A DNA stretch of 64,000 nucleotides, from assembly GCA_963717945.1 (NCBI GenBank), contig CAVQXT010000006.1, forward strand, positions 310,001 to 374,000. The letters are read 5' to 3'. Of the stretch, positions 41,476 to 49,572 are shown piece after piece. A program made the position numbers and the translations under genes. The notes under the pieces were generated by a model. The model was not told where the DNA came from, made no database searches, and saw nothing but the letters and a program-made list of their open reading frames with translations. Position 1 is the first letter of the stretch, and every line of letters starts with the position of its first letter. This DNA is from FEN-299 sp963717945. GTDB taxonomy: Bacteria > Acidobacteriota > Vicinamibacteria > Vicinamibacterales > Fen-181.

Positions 41476-44400
41476 TTACTTGTCCAGCGTCCCTGCCACC
41501 CACTCCAGGTTGACGCGGGCGACCCGGTAGTCGCGCTGCGCCTGCGCGAGGTTGACGCGCGCCGACGACAGGTTCAGCTCGGCGTCCTGCACCTCGAGCC
41601 GCGTCTTCACGCCGAGCTCGAACCCCTTCTCGGCCATCGACAGGAGCCGCTCGGCCTGCAACACCGTGCCGCCGGCGGCCTTCACGATTTCCGACGACTC
41701 GCGAACCAGGTCCACGGCCGTGCGCACCGCCACGGCGATCCCCTCGCGCAGCTTCTTGTCGTCGAGGTCCGCGCGCGCCAGGTCGGTTTGCGCCTGCGCC
41801 ACCTGGCCCTTGGTCCGCCAGCCGTCGAACAGCGGCACGGTGGCGAAGACGCCGGCGTTCCAGAGATACCCGCTCGACGCCACCGACGGGAGACTGATGC
41901 GGCCCATGCCCCAGGCGGCCGAGAAGTCCACCCTCGGCTTGCTCGAGGCCCTGGCAATCGTCACCAGCTCCTTGTAGACGCCGCGCGTGTTGTCCTGCAC
42001 GGCCAGTTCGGGCCGGTTGGCGAGCGCCCGCGCCAGCACCGCCTCGTAGGTTGGCACCGCCTCGATCGGGGCGCCGAGCGCCCCGGTCACGTCGACCTCC
42101 CCGGTGTCCGCCAGCAGGAAGGCCAGCTGCATCCGCGCCACGCGGACCGCGTTCTGCCCGCGGATCAGCGGGGGCCGCGCGTTCTCGACCGCCACCTGCG
42201 CGGCGAGCACGTCGTAGTCGGTGGCGGTGCCCGCCGTCTGCCGCTTGGTCGTCTCATCCAGGTGCCGCTGCTTCTGCGCCAGGTCCTGCTCGGCGATCGT
42301 CGCCAGCTCCCTCGCCACCAGCACGTTGAAGAAGGCTGTCGTGACGTCCCGCGTCACCGCCTGCCGGAACAGGCGGAGCTGCTGGTCGGCGAGGCCGAAG
42401 CCCAGCTTCGCGGCGCGGATCGCCGCGCCGACCTGGCCCCAGGTGAAGACCACCTGGCTGACCTTCACCTGGCCGGTCAGCGCGTCCTGGCGTCCGCTGA
42501 AGATCTCGGCGAGGTCCGAGCCGGTCCCCGACGACCCGCCCGACGACCCGCCCGACGAGAACAGGTTGAACAGGTCCTTCTGCCGGTTGTCGAAGTTGCG
42601 GACGAGCGAGGCGGAGAAGGAGACCTGCGGGAGCGCGCTGGCGCGCTCCTCGAGGTACTTGCCCTGCACCCACTTCTGGTACTCGATCGCCTTCTGGATG
42701 TCGCGGTTGTGCGACGCGGCGACGGCGAGCGCCTCGTCCAGCGTCAGCACGTTCACCGCGCCCGGTGCCGCCTCCTGCGAGGCCGCCTGCCCGGCCGCCT
42801 GGTCAATCGACGCCGCGAGCGACGCGCGGCCGGCCGACTGCGCCGACGCCGCGGCCGACGGGCCGGCGAGCAGGGCGGCGACGAGCAGCCCGACCGCCGC
42901 CGCGCGGGCGTGCCGCGGCCCCTTCCGGAAGATCCACGCCGAGAAGTCGTCCAGGATCGAGTAGACCACCGGCACGACGATGAGCGTCAGGATCGTCGAG
43001 GTGATGAGGCCGCCGACGACGGCCCGCGCCATCGGCGCGCGCATCTCCGCCCCCTCGCCGAGCGCGAAGAAGAGCGGCAGCATGCCGAAGATCATCGCCG
43101 AGGTGGTCATCAGGATCGGCCGGAGCCGCGTCCGGCCGGCCGTGATGAGCGCGCTCCGCCGGTCCATGCCGCGGGACCTGAGCACCTTGGTGAAGTCGAT
43201 CAGCAGGATCGCGTTCTTGGTGACCAGCCCCATCAGCATGATCAGCCCGATGAGCGACATGATGTTGATCGTGTCGCCGGTGAGCAGCAGCGTGCCCGCC
43301 ATGCCGACGATCGACAGCGGGAGCGACAGCATGATCGACAGCGGGTCGAGGAACGACTCGAACTGCGCCGCGAGGATCAGGTAGACGAAGATCACCGCCA
43401 GCAGCAGCGCCTCGCCCATGTAGCCGAACGACTCGATCATCATCTCGGCGTCGCCGGACTGGACGAGCTTGTAGCCGGGCGCCATGTTCAGCCCCTCGCC
43501 GGCCTTCATCGACAGGGTGCCGGCGGTGCCCAGGGGCAGGTTGTCGAGGTTGGCGTCCACGGTGACCTGCCGGGTCAGGTCGCGCCGGCTGATCTCGGCC
43601 GGCGAGGTGGAGCGCGTGAAGGTCACCAGGTCGGCGATCGGCACGAGCGCGACGCCGGTCGGCCCGGGCACGGTGATCTTCAGGTCGTTGACGTGCGAGA
43701 TGTCGCCGCGCAGCGCCTGCGGCAGGCGGACGCGGACGTTGACCGCCTCGCCCTCCTCGTCCTCGTAGGTCGTCACGGCCTGGCCGCCGATGAGGAGGCC
43801 GACGGTGTTCGCCACGCTGCTGCTGCCGACGCCGGTGGCCGCCGCGCGGTCGCGGTCGAGCGTCATCCGGTACTCGGGCAGGTCCTGCTCCATCGTCGCC
43901 TCGATGTCCACGATGCCGGGGATCTTGTACATCGCGTCCTTGAGGCGCGCGGCGTATTGCTTGAGCGTCGCGATGTCGTCGCCCTGCACGGCGATGGCGA
44001 GCGGCTTCTGGAACGAACTGGGGTCCTCGAGGAAGTTGAGGACCACGCCCGGGATCTTCTCCAGGCGCTGGCGCGCCGCGTGCGTGAACTGCTTCACGCT
44101 CAGCGCGCGGTCCTTCCTCGGCACCAGCCGCACGAACACGGTCGCGTCGCGCACGGTGTCCGAGTCGCCGGCGCCGATGGCCGCGTACGTGTACTGGACC
44201 TCGGGGAATGTCCCGAGGTCCTTCAGCACCCGGTCCACGCGTCCGCGCGTCTCGGCCATCGACGCCCCGGGCGCGCTCTTGAACTTCAGCGCGAACTCCC
44301 CCTGGTCCATCTGCGTCATGAACTCGCTCTGGAGGACGCCGAACACGGCCAGGCCGCCGACGAACGCGGCCACCGCCGCGCCGACGACGATGAGGCGGTG

Positions 44401-45987
44401 GTCCAGCGCCCAGGCGATGACGCGCTTGTAGCCCTCGGCCATCCGCTCGAACCAGTTGTTGAACCCGTCGAGCGCCCGCTGGAGGAGGTTCCGCGTCCCC
44501 GCCCGCGCGATGTCCGGGTCGTGCCACCGCGACGAGAGCATCGGGTCGAGCGTGAAGGAGACGAACAGCGACACCAGGACGGCGAACGCCACCGTCAGCC
44601 CGAACTGGTAGAAGAACCGCCCGATGATCCCCTTCATGAACGCGACCGGCACGAACACCGCGATGATCGACATCGAGGTGGCCAGCACGGCGAGGCCGAT
44701 CTCGGCCGTGCCCTCGCGGGCGGCCTCGAAGTGGTCCTGGCCGCGCTCCAGGTGGCGGACGATGTTCTCCCGCACGACGATCGCGTCGTCGATGAGCAGC
44801 CCGATGGCGAGCGAGAGCGCCATCAGCGTCAGCACGTTGATCGTCATGTTCAGGAAGTACATGACGATGAACGACGAGACGACCGAGATGGGCAGCGTCA
44901 GGCCGGTGATGACCGTGGACCGCCAGGAGTTCAGGAACAGGAAGACGATGAAGATCGTCAGGAGCCCGCCCAGGATCAGCGTGTTGTAGACGTCGCTGAC
45001 CGACTCGCGGATGAAGGTGGACGTGTCGCGGACGATCTGGATGTCGGTGCCCGCGGGCAGCTCCGTCTTCAGCGTCTCGACGGCCGCCCGGACGGCGTCC
45101 ACCACGGCGACCGTGTTGGCTTTGGTCTGCTTGGTGATGTCGAGCGCCACGGCCTGCTTGCCGTTGATGAGGGCGAGCGACCGCTGCTCCTCGACGCCGT
45201 CCACGATGGTGGCCACGTCGCCGAGCCGGATCGGCTGGCCGGCGCGCCGGGCGATCACCATGTCGCGGTAGGCGGCCGCGTCGCGCGGCTTGCCGCTGAT
45301 GCGCAGCGGCATCTCGGTGTCGCCGTGCGTCAGGCGGCCGAGCGGCGTGTTCACGTTCTCGGAGGCGAGGCCGGCGACGACCTCGTCGATCCCCATGCCG
45401 AAGGCCGACAGTCGCGACGGGTCGATGTCCACCGCGATCTCGCGCTTGGAGGACCCGATCAGCTTCGCCTTGGCGACGCCGGGGATGCTCTCGAGCCGGC
45501 GCTTGATCCGCCGGTCCGCGAGCGTCGTCAGCTCGCGCGGGGGCATCGTCGACGACTGGATGGCCAGCGAGAGGATCGGCATCGCGCCGAAGTCGAACTT
45601 CTCGATGACCGGCTCCTTCATGCCGTCGGGCAGGTCGCGTCGCACGGCGTTGATCTTCGCCCGCGCCTCTTGCGAGACGTCGTTGACCTTCACCTCGAGG
45701 TTGAACTCCACGATGATCGTCGAGAGCCCTTCGCGCGAGACCGACTGGATGTGCTTGACGCCGGCGATCGGGTTGACCGCCTCCTCGATCTTCTTGGTCA
45801 CCTCGCGCTCGACCGTCTCGGGCGACGCGCCGGGGTACTCGGTGAGGATCGACAGCACGGGAATCTCGACGTCAGGCATCTGGTCGATCGGCAGCCGGCG
45901 GACCGAGAAGATGCCGAGCGTCACCAGCGTGAGGATCATCACGGTGGCGACGACCGGGCGCTTGATCGACAGGTTCGAGAGAAACAT
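41476..45987 (-). CDS. Fused RND (HAE1) efflux pump and TolC-like outer-membrane factor
   Basis: 1503 aa in one frame. Residues 1 to about 1025 are a complete RND pump: 12 TM helices, two large periplasmic loops, TM4 with the proton-relay pair in GLLIDDAIVVRENIV, and the terminal block VPVVYSILDDFSAW. Directly after comes RKGPRHA, a hydrophobic segment (about 1030-1052) and an AxA-like ASAQSA site, i.e. a signal-peptide-like sequence. Residues about 1075-1503 are a TolC-family factor (LTLDEALAVAASHNRDI; repeated helical hairpins), with a Gly/Ser linker SSGGSSGGSSG. RND and TolC are normally separate proteins. It starts 2 nt after the adaptor stop. Confidence 0.9.
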   Translation of the reverse strand: MFLSNLSIKRPVVATVMILTLVTLGIFSVRRLPIDQMPDVEIPVLSILTEYPGASPETVEREVTKKIEEAVNPIAGVKHIQSVSREGLSTIIVEFNLEVKVNDVSQEARAKINAVRRDLPDGMKEPVIEKFDFGAMPILSLAIQSSTMPPRELTTLADRRIKRRLESIPGVAKAKLIGSSKREIAVDIDPSRLSAFGMGIDEVVAGLASENVNTPLGRLTHGDTEMPLRISGKPRDAAAYRDMVIARRAGQPIRLGDVATIVDGVEEQRSLALINGKQAVALDITKQTKANTVAVVDAVRAAVETLKTELPAGTDIQIVRDTSTFIRESVSDVYNTLILGGLLTIFIVFLFLNSWRSTVITGLTLPISVVSSFIVMYFLNMTINVLTLMALSLAIGLLIDDAIVVRENIVRHLERGQDHFEAAREGTAEIGLAVLATSMSIIAVFVPVAFMKGIIGRFFYQFGLTVAFAVLVSLFVSFTLDPMLSSRWHDPDIARAGTRNLLQRALDGFNNWFERMAEGYKRVIAWALDHRLIVVGAAVAAFVGGLAVFGVLQSEFMTQMDQGEFALKFKSAPGASMAETRGRVDRVLKDLGTFPEVQYTYAAIGAGDSDTVRDATVFVRLVPRKDRALSVKQFTHAARQRLEKIPGVVLNFLEDPSSFQKPLAIAVQGDDIATLKQYAARLKDAMYKIPGIVDIEATMEQDLPEYRMTLDRDRAAATGVGSSSVANTVGLLIGGQAVTTYEDEEGEAVNVRVRLPQALRGDISHVNDLKITVPGPTGVALVPIADLVTFTRSTSPAEISRRDLTRQVTVDANLDNLPLGTAGTLSMKAGEGLNMAPGYKLVQSGDAEMMIESFGYMGEALLLAVIFVYLILAAQFESFLDPLSIMLSLPLSIVGMAGTLLLTGDTINIMSLIGLIMLMGLVTKNAILLIDFTKVLRSRGMDRRSALITAGRTRLRPILMTTSAMIFGMLPLFFALGEGAEMRAPMARAVVGGLITSTILTLIVVPVVYSILDDFSAWIFRKGPRHARAAAVGLLVAALLAGPSAAASAQSAGRASLAASIDQAAGQAASQEAAPGAVNVLTLDEALAVAASHNRDIQKAIEYQKWVQGKYLEERASALPQVSFSASLVRNFDNRQKDLFNLFSSGGSSGGSSGTGSDLAEIFSGRQDALTGQVKVSQVVFTWGQVGAAIRAAKLGFGLADQQLRLFRQAVTRDVTTAFFNVLVARELATIAEQDLAQKQRHLDETTKRQTAGTATDYDVLAAQVAVENARPPLIRGQNAVRVARMQLAFLLADTGEVDVTGALGAPIEAVPTYEAVLARALANRPELAVQDNTRGVYKELVTIARASSKPRVDFSAAWGMGRISLPSVASSGYLWNAGVFATVPLFDGWRTKGQVAQAQTDLARADLDDKKLREGIAVAVRTAVDLVRESSEIVKAAGGTVLQAERLLSMAEKGFELGVKTRLEVQDAELNLSSARVNLAQAQRDYRVARVNLEWVAGTLDK

Positions 45988-45989
45988 GG

Positions 45990-47111
45990 CTACGCCCCCT
46001 CGCCCTTGGAGACGACGACGCGGTCGCCGTCGCGCAGCGCGAACCCGCCGCGGACGACCACCTGCTCACCCTGCTGGACGCCCGAGAGGATCTCGATCGA
46101 CGTGCCGTTGCCCATGCCCGTCGTGACCGACCGCTTCTGCGCCTTGTCGCCGGCCACCACGAACAGGTCGGCCTGGCTCTTCTCGAGGTTCCAGTTGAGC
46201 AGCGCCTCCTTCGGCAGCAGGAGGACGCCGGGCCGGTCGCCGACGACGAGGCGGCCCTTGACGAACGCGCCGTCCCGGAGGGCGCCGTCGGGGTTCGGCA
46301 CCGCGACGATCACCTTCGCCGACTGGCTCGCCGCGTCGATGGCCGGGTTGATGAACATCACCTTGCCGATGAACGCGCGCCCGGGGACGGTGTCGGACGA
46401 GAACTGCAGCGTCTGCCCCACGTGGACGCCCGCGAGGCGCGTGGACGGCACTGACACGGTGAGGTCGAGCACCCGGTTGTCCACGATCCGGAACATCGGC
46501 GAGTTGCCGCCCATGTTCTCGACCCGGTCGCCGACGCTGACGCCGCGGAGGGCGACGATGCCGTCCATCGGCGCGGTGATGAACGACTTGGCCAGCCGCG
46601 TCTCGGCCGTGCGGATCTGCGCCCGCGCCGCCGAGGTGCCCGTCTCCGCCGCCTCCACCGCGGTCCTGGCGTCGTCGAGCGCCTGCTGCGTGATGAGGCC
46701 GAACTGCTTCAGCTGCTGCGCCCGCTCGTACTCCCGGTTCGCGCGGTTCTCGCCCACCTTGGCCTGCGCCTCGGCCGCCCGCAGCACTTCGATGCCGGCC
46801 TCGGTTTCGCGCGTGTCGAGCCGGGCGAGCCGGGCGCCGCGGCGCACGGGGACCCACTCGGTGACGTACACCTCGGTGACGACGCCGGTGACCTCCGACT
46901 TGACGTCGGCCGCGAACTTGGCCTGGAGCGTGCCGACCACGTCGACGGTCTCCTCGAGGTCGGCGCGGACGGCAGGCTGGACGGTGACGGCCACCGGCGG
47001 CCGCCCGACTTGCTGCGGCTGCGGGTCGGCCTTCTTCGAGCAGGCGGCGCCCGCCGTGAGAGTCGTGATGACGAAGAGGATAAGGGCGACCGAGCGTGCG
47101 ATGCGTGTCAT
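45990..47111 (-). CDS. RND efflux periplasmic adaptor (membrane-fusion) lipoprotein
   Basis: 373 aa from the ATG at 47111, with AGGAGA upstream. The N-terminal signal ends in a lipobox (TAGAAC), so the protein is lipid-anchored at Cys24. The HlyD/AcrA domains follow: a barrel-sandwich half (DVVGTLQAKFAADVKSEVTGVVTEV), a coiled-coil hairpin (about 95-160), the second lipoyl half (FITAPMDGIVALRGVSVGDRV), a beta-barrel and a membrane-proximal domain. It should dock the RND trimer to its outer-membrane channel. It overlaps tetR by 4 nt. Confidence 0.92.
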   Translation of the reverse strand: MTRIARSVALILFVITTLTAGAACSKKADPQPQQVGRPPVAVTVQPAVRADLEETVDVVGTLQAKFAADVKSEVTGVVTEVYVTEWVPVRRGARLARLDTRETEAGIEVLRAAEAQAKVGENRANREYERAQQLKQFGLITQQALDDARTAVEAAETGTSAARAQIRTAETRLAKSFITAPMDGIVALRGVSVGDRVENMGGNSPMFRIVDNRVLDLTVSVPSTRLAGVHVGQTLQFSSDTVPGRAFIGKVMFINPAIDAASQSAKVIVAVPNPDGALRDGAFVKGRLVVGDRPGVLLLPKEALLNWNLEKSQADLFVVAGDKAQKRSVTTGMGNGTSIEILSGVQQGEQVVVRGGFALRDGDRVVVSKGEGA

Positions 47112-47764
47112 GAACGTGGTTCTCCTTGCTGCCGCTGCTGCCCGACAGCGCCGTCGAACAGGAGCCCGACCAGGCGCTGGAGCGTCGCCGGGTCGATCCG
47201 GGCGGCGCCGTAGTGAAGCTGTCTCATGGTGAAGACGCCGATGATGCCCATCGTCATCAACGTGATGTCGGAGGCGGACGCGGCCGGTCCGATCTCGCCC
47301 GTCGCCTGGCCGTCCTCGACGATCCGCCGGACGACGCGCTCGGCCTGCCGGTCGAACACCGTGAAGTCGAACTTCGGCATCCCCTCGAGCGGGCCGAAGA
47401 AGACCGCGTGCGCGACGCGGGCGACTGGCACGTGCTCCTGGAAGAGGTCGTGGAGGTCGGCGCAGAACGCGGACAGCCGCTCGCGCGCGGAGCCCGGGCG
47501 GGTGATCGCCGCGTCCATCTTCCGTTCGAACGCCCGCGCCGCCTCGTCGAGCACCGCCGTCAGCAGCCCTTCCTTGCTGTGGAAGTGGTAGTAGAGGGCG
47601 GGCTTGGTGACGCCGGCCAGTTCCACGATTTCGCGGACCGAGGCGGCTGCGTAGCCCTTGCGGTCGAAGACATCGACCGCGGCGCACAGCAGCCGGTTGC
47701 GCGTCTGGTTGTCCCGTTCCGCGGGCGCGACCGCGGCGTCGTTGTCGGTTTCCGGCATGGTCAT
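47108..47764 (-). CDS. TetR-family transcriptional regulator of the efflux operon
   Basis: 218 aa. The helix-turn-helix is AASVREIVELAGVTKPALYYHFHSKEGLL (about residues 39-67), as in TetR/AcrR repressors. The ligand domain is variable. It is the first gene of the operon with adaptor and pump (ATGA overlap). Two palindromes upstream (47797-47808 and 47886-47899) are likely its operators, so it probably represses itself and the pump until a ligand binds. An alternative ATG is two codons in. Confidence 0.92.
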   Translation of the reverse strand: MTMPETDNDAAVAPAERDNQTRNRLLCAAVDVFDRKGYAAASVREIVELAGVTKPALYYHFHSKEGLLTAVLDEAARAFERKMDAAITRPGSARERLSAFCADLHDLFQEHVPVARVAHAVFFGPLEGMPKFDFTVFDRQAERVVRRIVEDGQATGEIGPAASASDITLMTMGIIGVFTMRQLHYGAARIDPATLQRLVGLLFDGAVGQQRQQGEPRS

Positions 47765-47796
47765 GGGTCTTGCCGAGGCTGCCGACCTTCGGAGGT

Positions 47797-47808
47797 TACC
47801 GATCGGTA
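47797..47808. promoter_or_regulatory. Putative TetR operator 1
   Basis: Perfect 12-bp palindrome TACCGATCGGTA, 33 bp upstream of the tetR start. Confidence 0.6.
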
Positions 47809-47885
47809 GGAAGCATCAGAAGTCTGCTACGGGAAGTCCCGCGTGGAAGTTCCCAGCGGACGTATTCTCGACCAAATTCGAGTAC

Positions 47886-47907
47886 CTACCGGTCGGTAGT
47901 ATAGCAG
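47886..47907 (-). promoter_or_regulatory. Putative TetR operator 2 with -10 element
   Basis: CTACCGGTCGGTAG (47886-47899) is a near-perfect palindrome sharing the TACCG/CGGTA half-sites of operator 1. On the minus strand it directly follows TATACT, a good -10 hexamer, so repressor binding would block the start of transcription. No clear -35 is seen. Confidence 0.5.
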
Positions 47908-47926
47908 AATCGGTGTCACGGGGCGA

Positions 47927-47998
47927 GGGATCGGAACTGACGATTGAGGGATCGGAACTGACGATTGAGGAATCGGAACTGACGATTGAGGAATCGGA
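47927..47998. repeat. 21-bp tandem repeat (three heptads), about 3.3 units
   Basis: Exact 21-bp spacing of GATCG/AATCG at 47929, 47950, 47971 and 47992. Each unit consists of three 7-bp words: GGGATCG or GGAATCG, GAACTGA, CGATTGA. It is related to the array at 4512-4604, over 43 kb away. It lies upstream of the tetR promoter region. Confidence 0.9.
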
Positions 47999-48045
47999 GG
48001 CCGCGCATGTCAATCGGACGACGGGCGGGCCAATCGAAAGACGGG

Positions 48046-48112
48046 CGGGCGGTAGGCAGCGCGTCGCGCGTGACTCACTGCCTACTGCCCGCTGCTTACG
48101 GCTTACTGCTGG
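48046..48112. repeat. Two-armed heptamer element with 17-bp core
   Basis: Left arm CGGGCGG, TAGGCAG (48046-48059). Core GCGTCGCGCGTGACTCA (48061-48077), which matches the core at 24756-24772 at 13 of 17 positions. Right arm CTGCCTA, CTGCCCG, CTGCTTA, CGGCTTA, CTGCTGG (48078-48112). The right arm overlaps the stop codon of the M16 gene at 48103. Confidence 0.9.
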
Positions 48113-49572
48113 ATCGGCTTCCCTTCAGCGTCGAACATCTCGACCTTGCCGAACTTCTTGAGCCCCTCGGCGATCTTCTTGCCGTCGCCGACCGCCACGA
48201 TCTGCAGCCGCGACGCGTCGAGGTACTTCTTCGCGACCGCCTGCACCTGGTCCTGCGTGATGGCCATCACGCGCGCCGGGTACTTGTCCCAGTAGTCCGC
48301 CGGCAGCTTGTAGATATAGCTGACGATGTAGTTGGAGAGGATCGCGCCCGGCGATTCGAGCGAGAGCGCGAAGCTGGCGACCAGCGACCGCTTCTTGTCG
48401 GCGAATTCCTTGTCGGGAATCCGCTCGTCCCGCATCCGCGCGATCTCCTTCATCATCTCGTTGAGGGCGGGCTCGGTCACGTCGGTCTTCACCTCGGCGT
48501 TCGCCGACCAGTCGCCACGGTAGCGCAGCGTGGTCATGCGGCTGTAGGACCCGTAGGTGTAGCCCTTGTCCTCGCGGAGGTTGAGGAACAGCCGGCCGCT
48601 CGGCCCGCCGCCGATGATCGTGTCGGCCAGCTTCGCGGCGTCGTAGTCGGGACTGGTCCGGTTGATCATCTGGGTCCCGACGAGGAGGTTGGTCTGGACC
48701 GACCCGGGGCGGTCGACCAGCGTGACCTTGGCCGGGCCGATCGGGTCGGGATCGGCGACGGCGAGCTCGGGCAGCCCCTTCTTCGTCCACCCGGCCAGCT
48801 TGGTGTCCAGCCGCTTCTTGATGTCGGCCAGCGTCACGTCGCCGACGACGCCGACGTACGCGTAGTCGGGCGCGTAACGGGTCGCGTGGAACTTGACGAT
48901 CGCGTCGCGCGTGATCTTGTCGAGCGCCTCCGCCGTCATCATCCGTCCCGCCGGGTGAGAGCCGAACACCGCGCGCCCGTACGCCTCCTGCGCGAGGAAG
49001 CCGGGCTGCGCCCGCTGCTGCAGGAGGTTGCCCTTCATTCGCGTCTTGTACTTGGTCAGCTCCTGCTCGGGGAACGTCGGGTTGAGCAGCATGTCGATCG
49101 CGACGTCGAGCACTTTGTCCAGGTGCTCGGTCATGGCGCCCACGTAGAGCACGGTGGTTTCAGACGCGGACGACGTCCCCGCGGAGGCGCTCGCCGCCAG
49201 CGTGTCCAGCTCGGTGGCGATCTGCTGGGACGTTCGCGTCTTCGTGCCTTCGGAGACCATGGCGGCGGTCACCGAGGCGAGGCCCGGCATGTCCGCCGGG
49301 TCGTAGTAGCCGCCCGCCCCTCGCATCTGGATCTGGACCGCCACCTGCGGGGCGCGATGGTCCTCGAGCACGATGAGGTGCACGCCGCTTGCGAGATCGG
49401 CGTGCTGGGCCTTCGGCAGGACGACCTTCAGGACCGTGTCCGACACCGGCGCCTTGCCCTTGACGACGACGCCCTTGCTCGGCGACATCCCCTGCGTGAC
49501 CGGCGCCTGGGCCGTCGGCACGGCGAGGGCCAGAACGACGAATGCCGCGGAGGTCAGTGTTCGCTTCAACAT
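48103..49572 (-). CDS. Secreted M16-family peptidase, non-catalytic partner
   Basis: 489 aa with a signal peptide (to about residue 23). The two-lobed M16 fold is clear, but the zinc motif HxxEH is missing: the corresponding stretch reads MPGLASVTAAMVSEG. The conserved DKGYTYGSYS region that supplies substrate contacts is kept. This is the pattern of the non-catalytic subunit in heterodimeric M16B peptidases. The ATG overlaps the stop of the catalytic gene (TGATG), with GGGAGG upstream, so the two should be made in equal amounts. Confidence 0.92.
   Translation of the reverse strand: MLKRTLTSAAFVVLALAVPTAQAPVTQGMSPSKGVVVKGKAPVSDTVLKVVLPKAQHADLASGVHLIVLEDHRAPQVAVQIQMRGAGGYYDPADMPGLASVTAAMVSEGTKTRTSQQIATELDTLAASASAGTSSASETTVLYVGAMTEHLDKVLDVAIDMLLNPTFPEQELTKYKTRMKGNLLQQRAQPGFLAQEAYGRAVFGSHPAGRMMTAEALDKITRDAIVKFHATRYAPDYAYVGVVGDVTLADIKKRLDTKLAGWTKKGLPELAVADPDPIGPAKVTLVDRPGSVQTNLLVGTQMINRTSPDYDAAKLADTIIGGGPSGRLFLNLREDKGYTYGSYSRMTTLRYRGDWSANAEVKTDVTEPALNEMMKEIARMRDERIPDKEFADKKRSLVASFALSLESPGAILSNYIVSYIYKLPADYWDKYPARVMAITQDQVQAVAKKYLDASRLQIVAVGDGKKIAEGLKKFGKVEMFDAEGKPIQQ

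Noticed and set aside
41461..47232. A 1923-codon open frame on the plus strand opposite the efflux operon.
   Set aside because: It is rich in Arg, His, Gly and Asp with no domain, and is the antisense shadow expected in GC-rich genes with strong third-position bias. The minus strand carries clear RND, TolC and adaptor domains.
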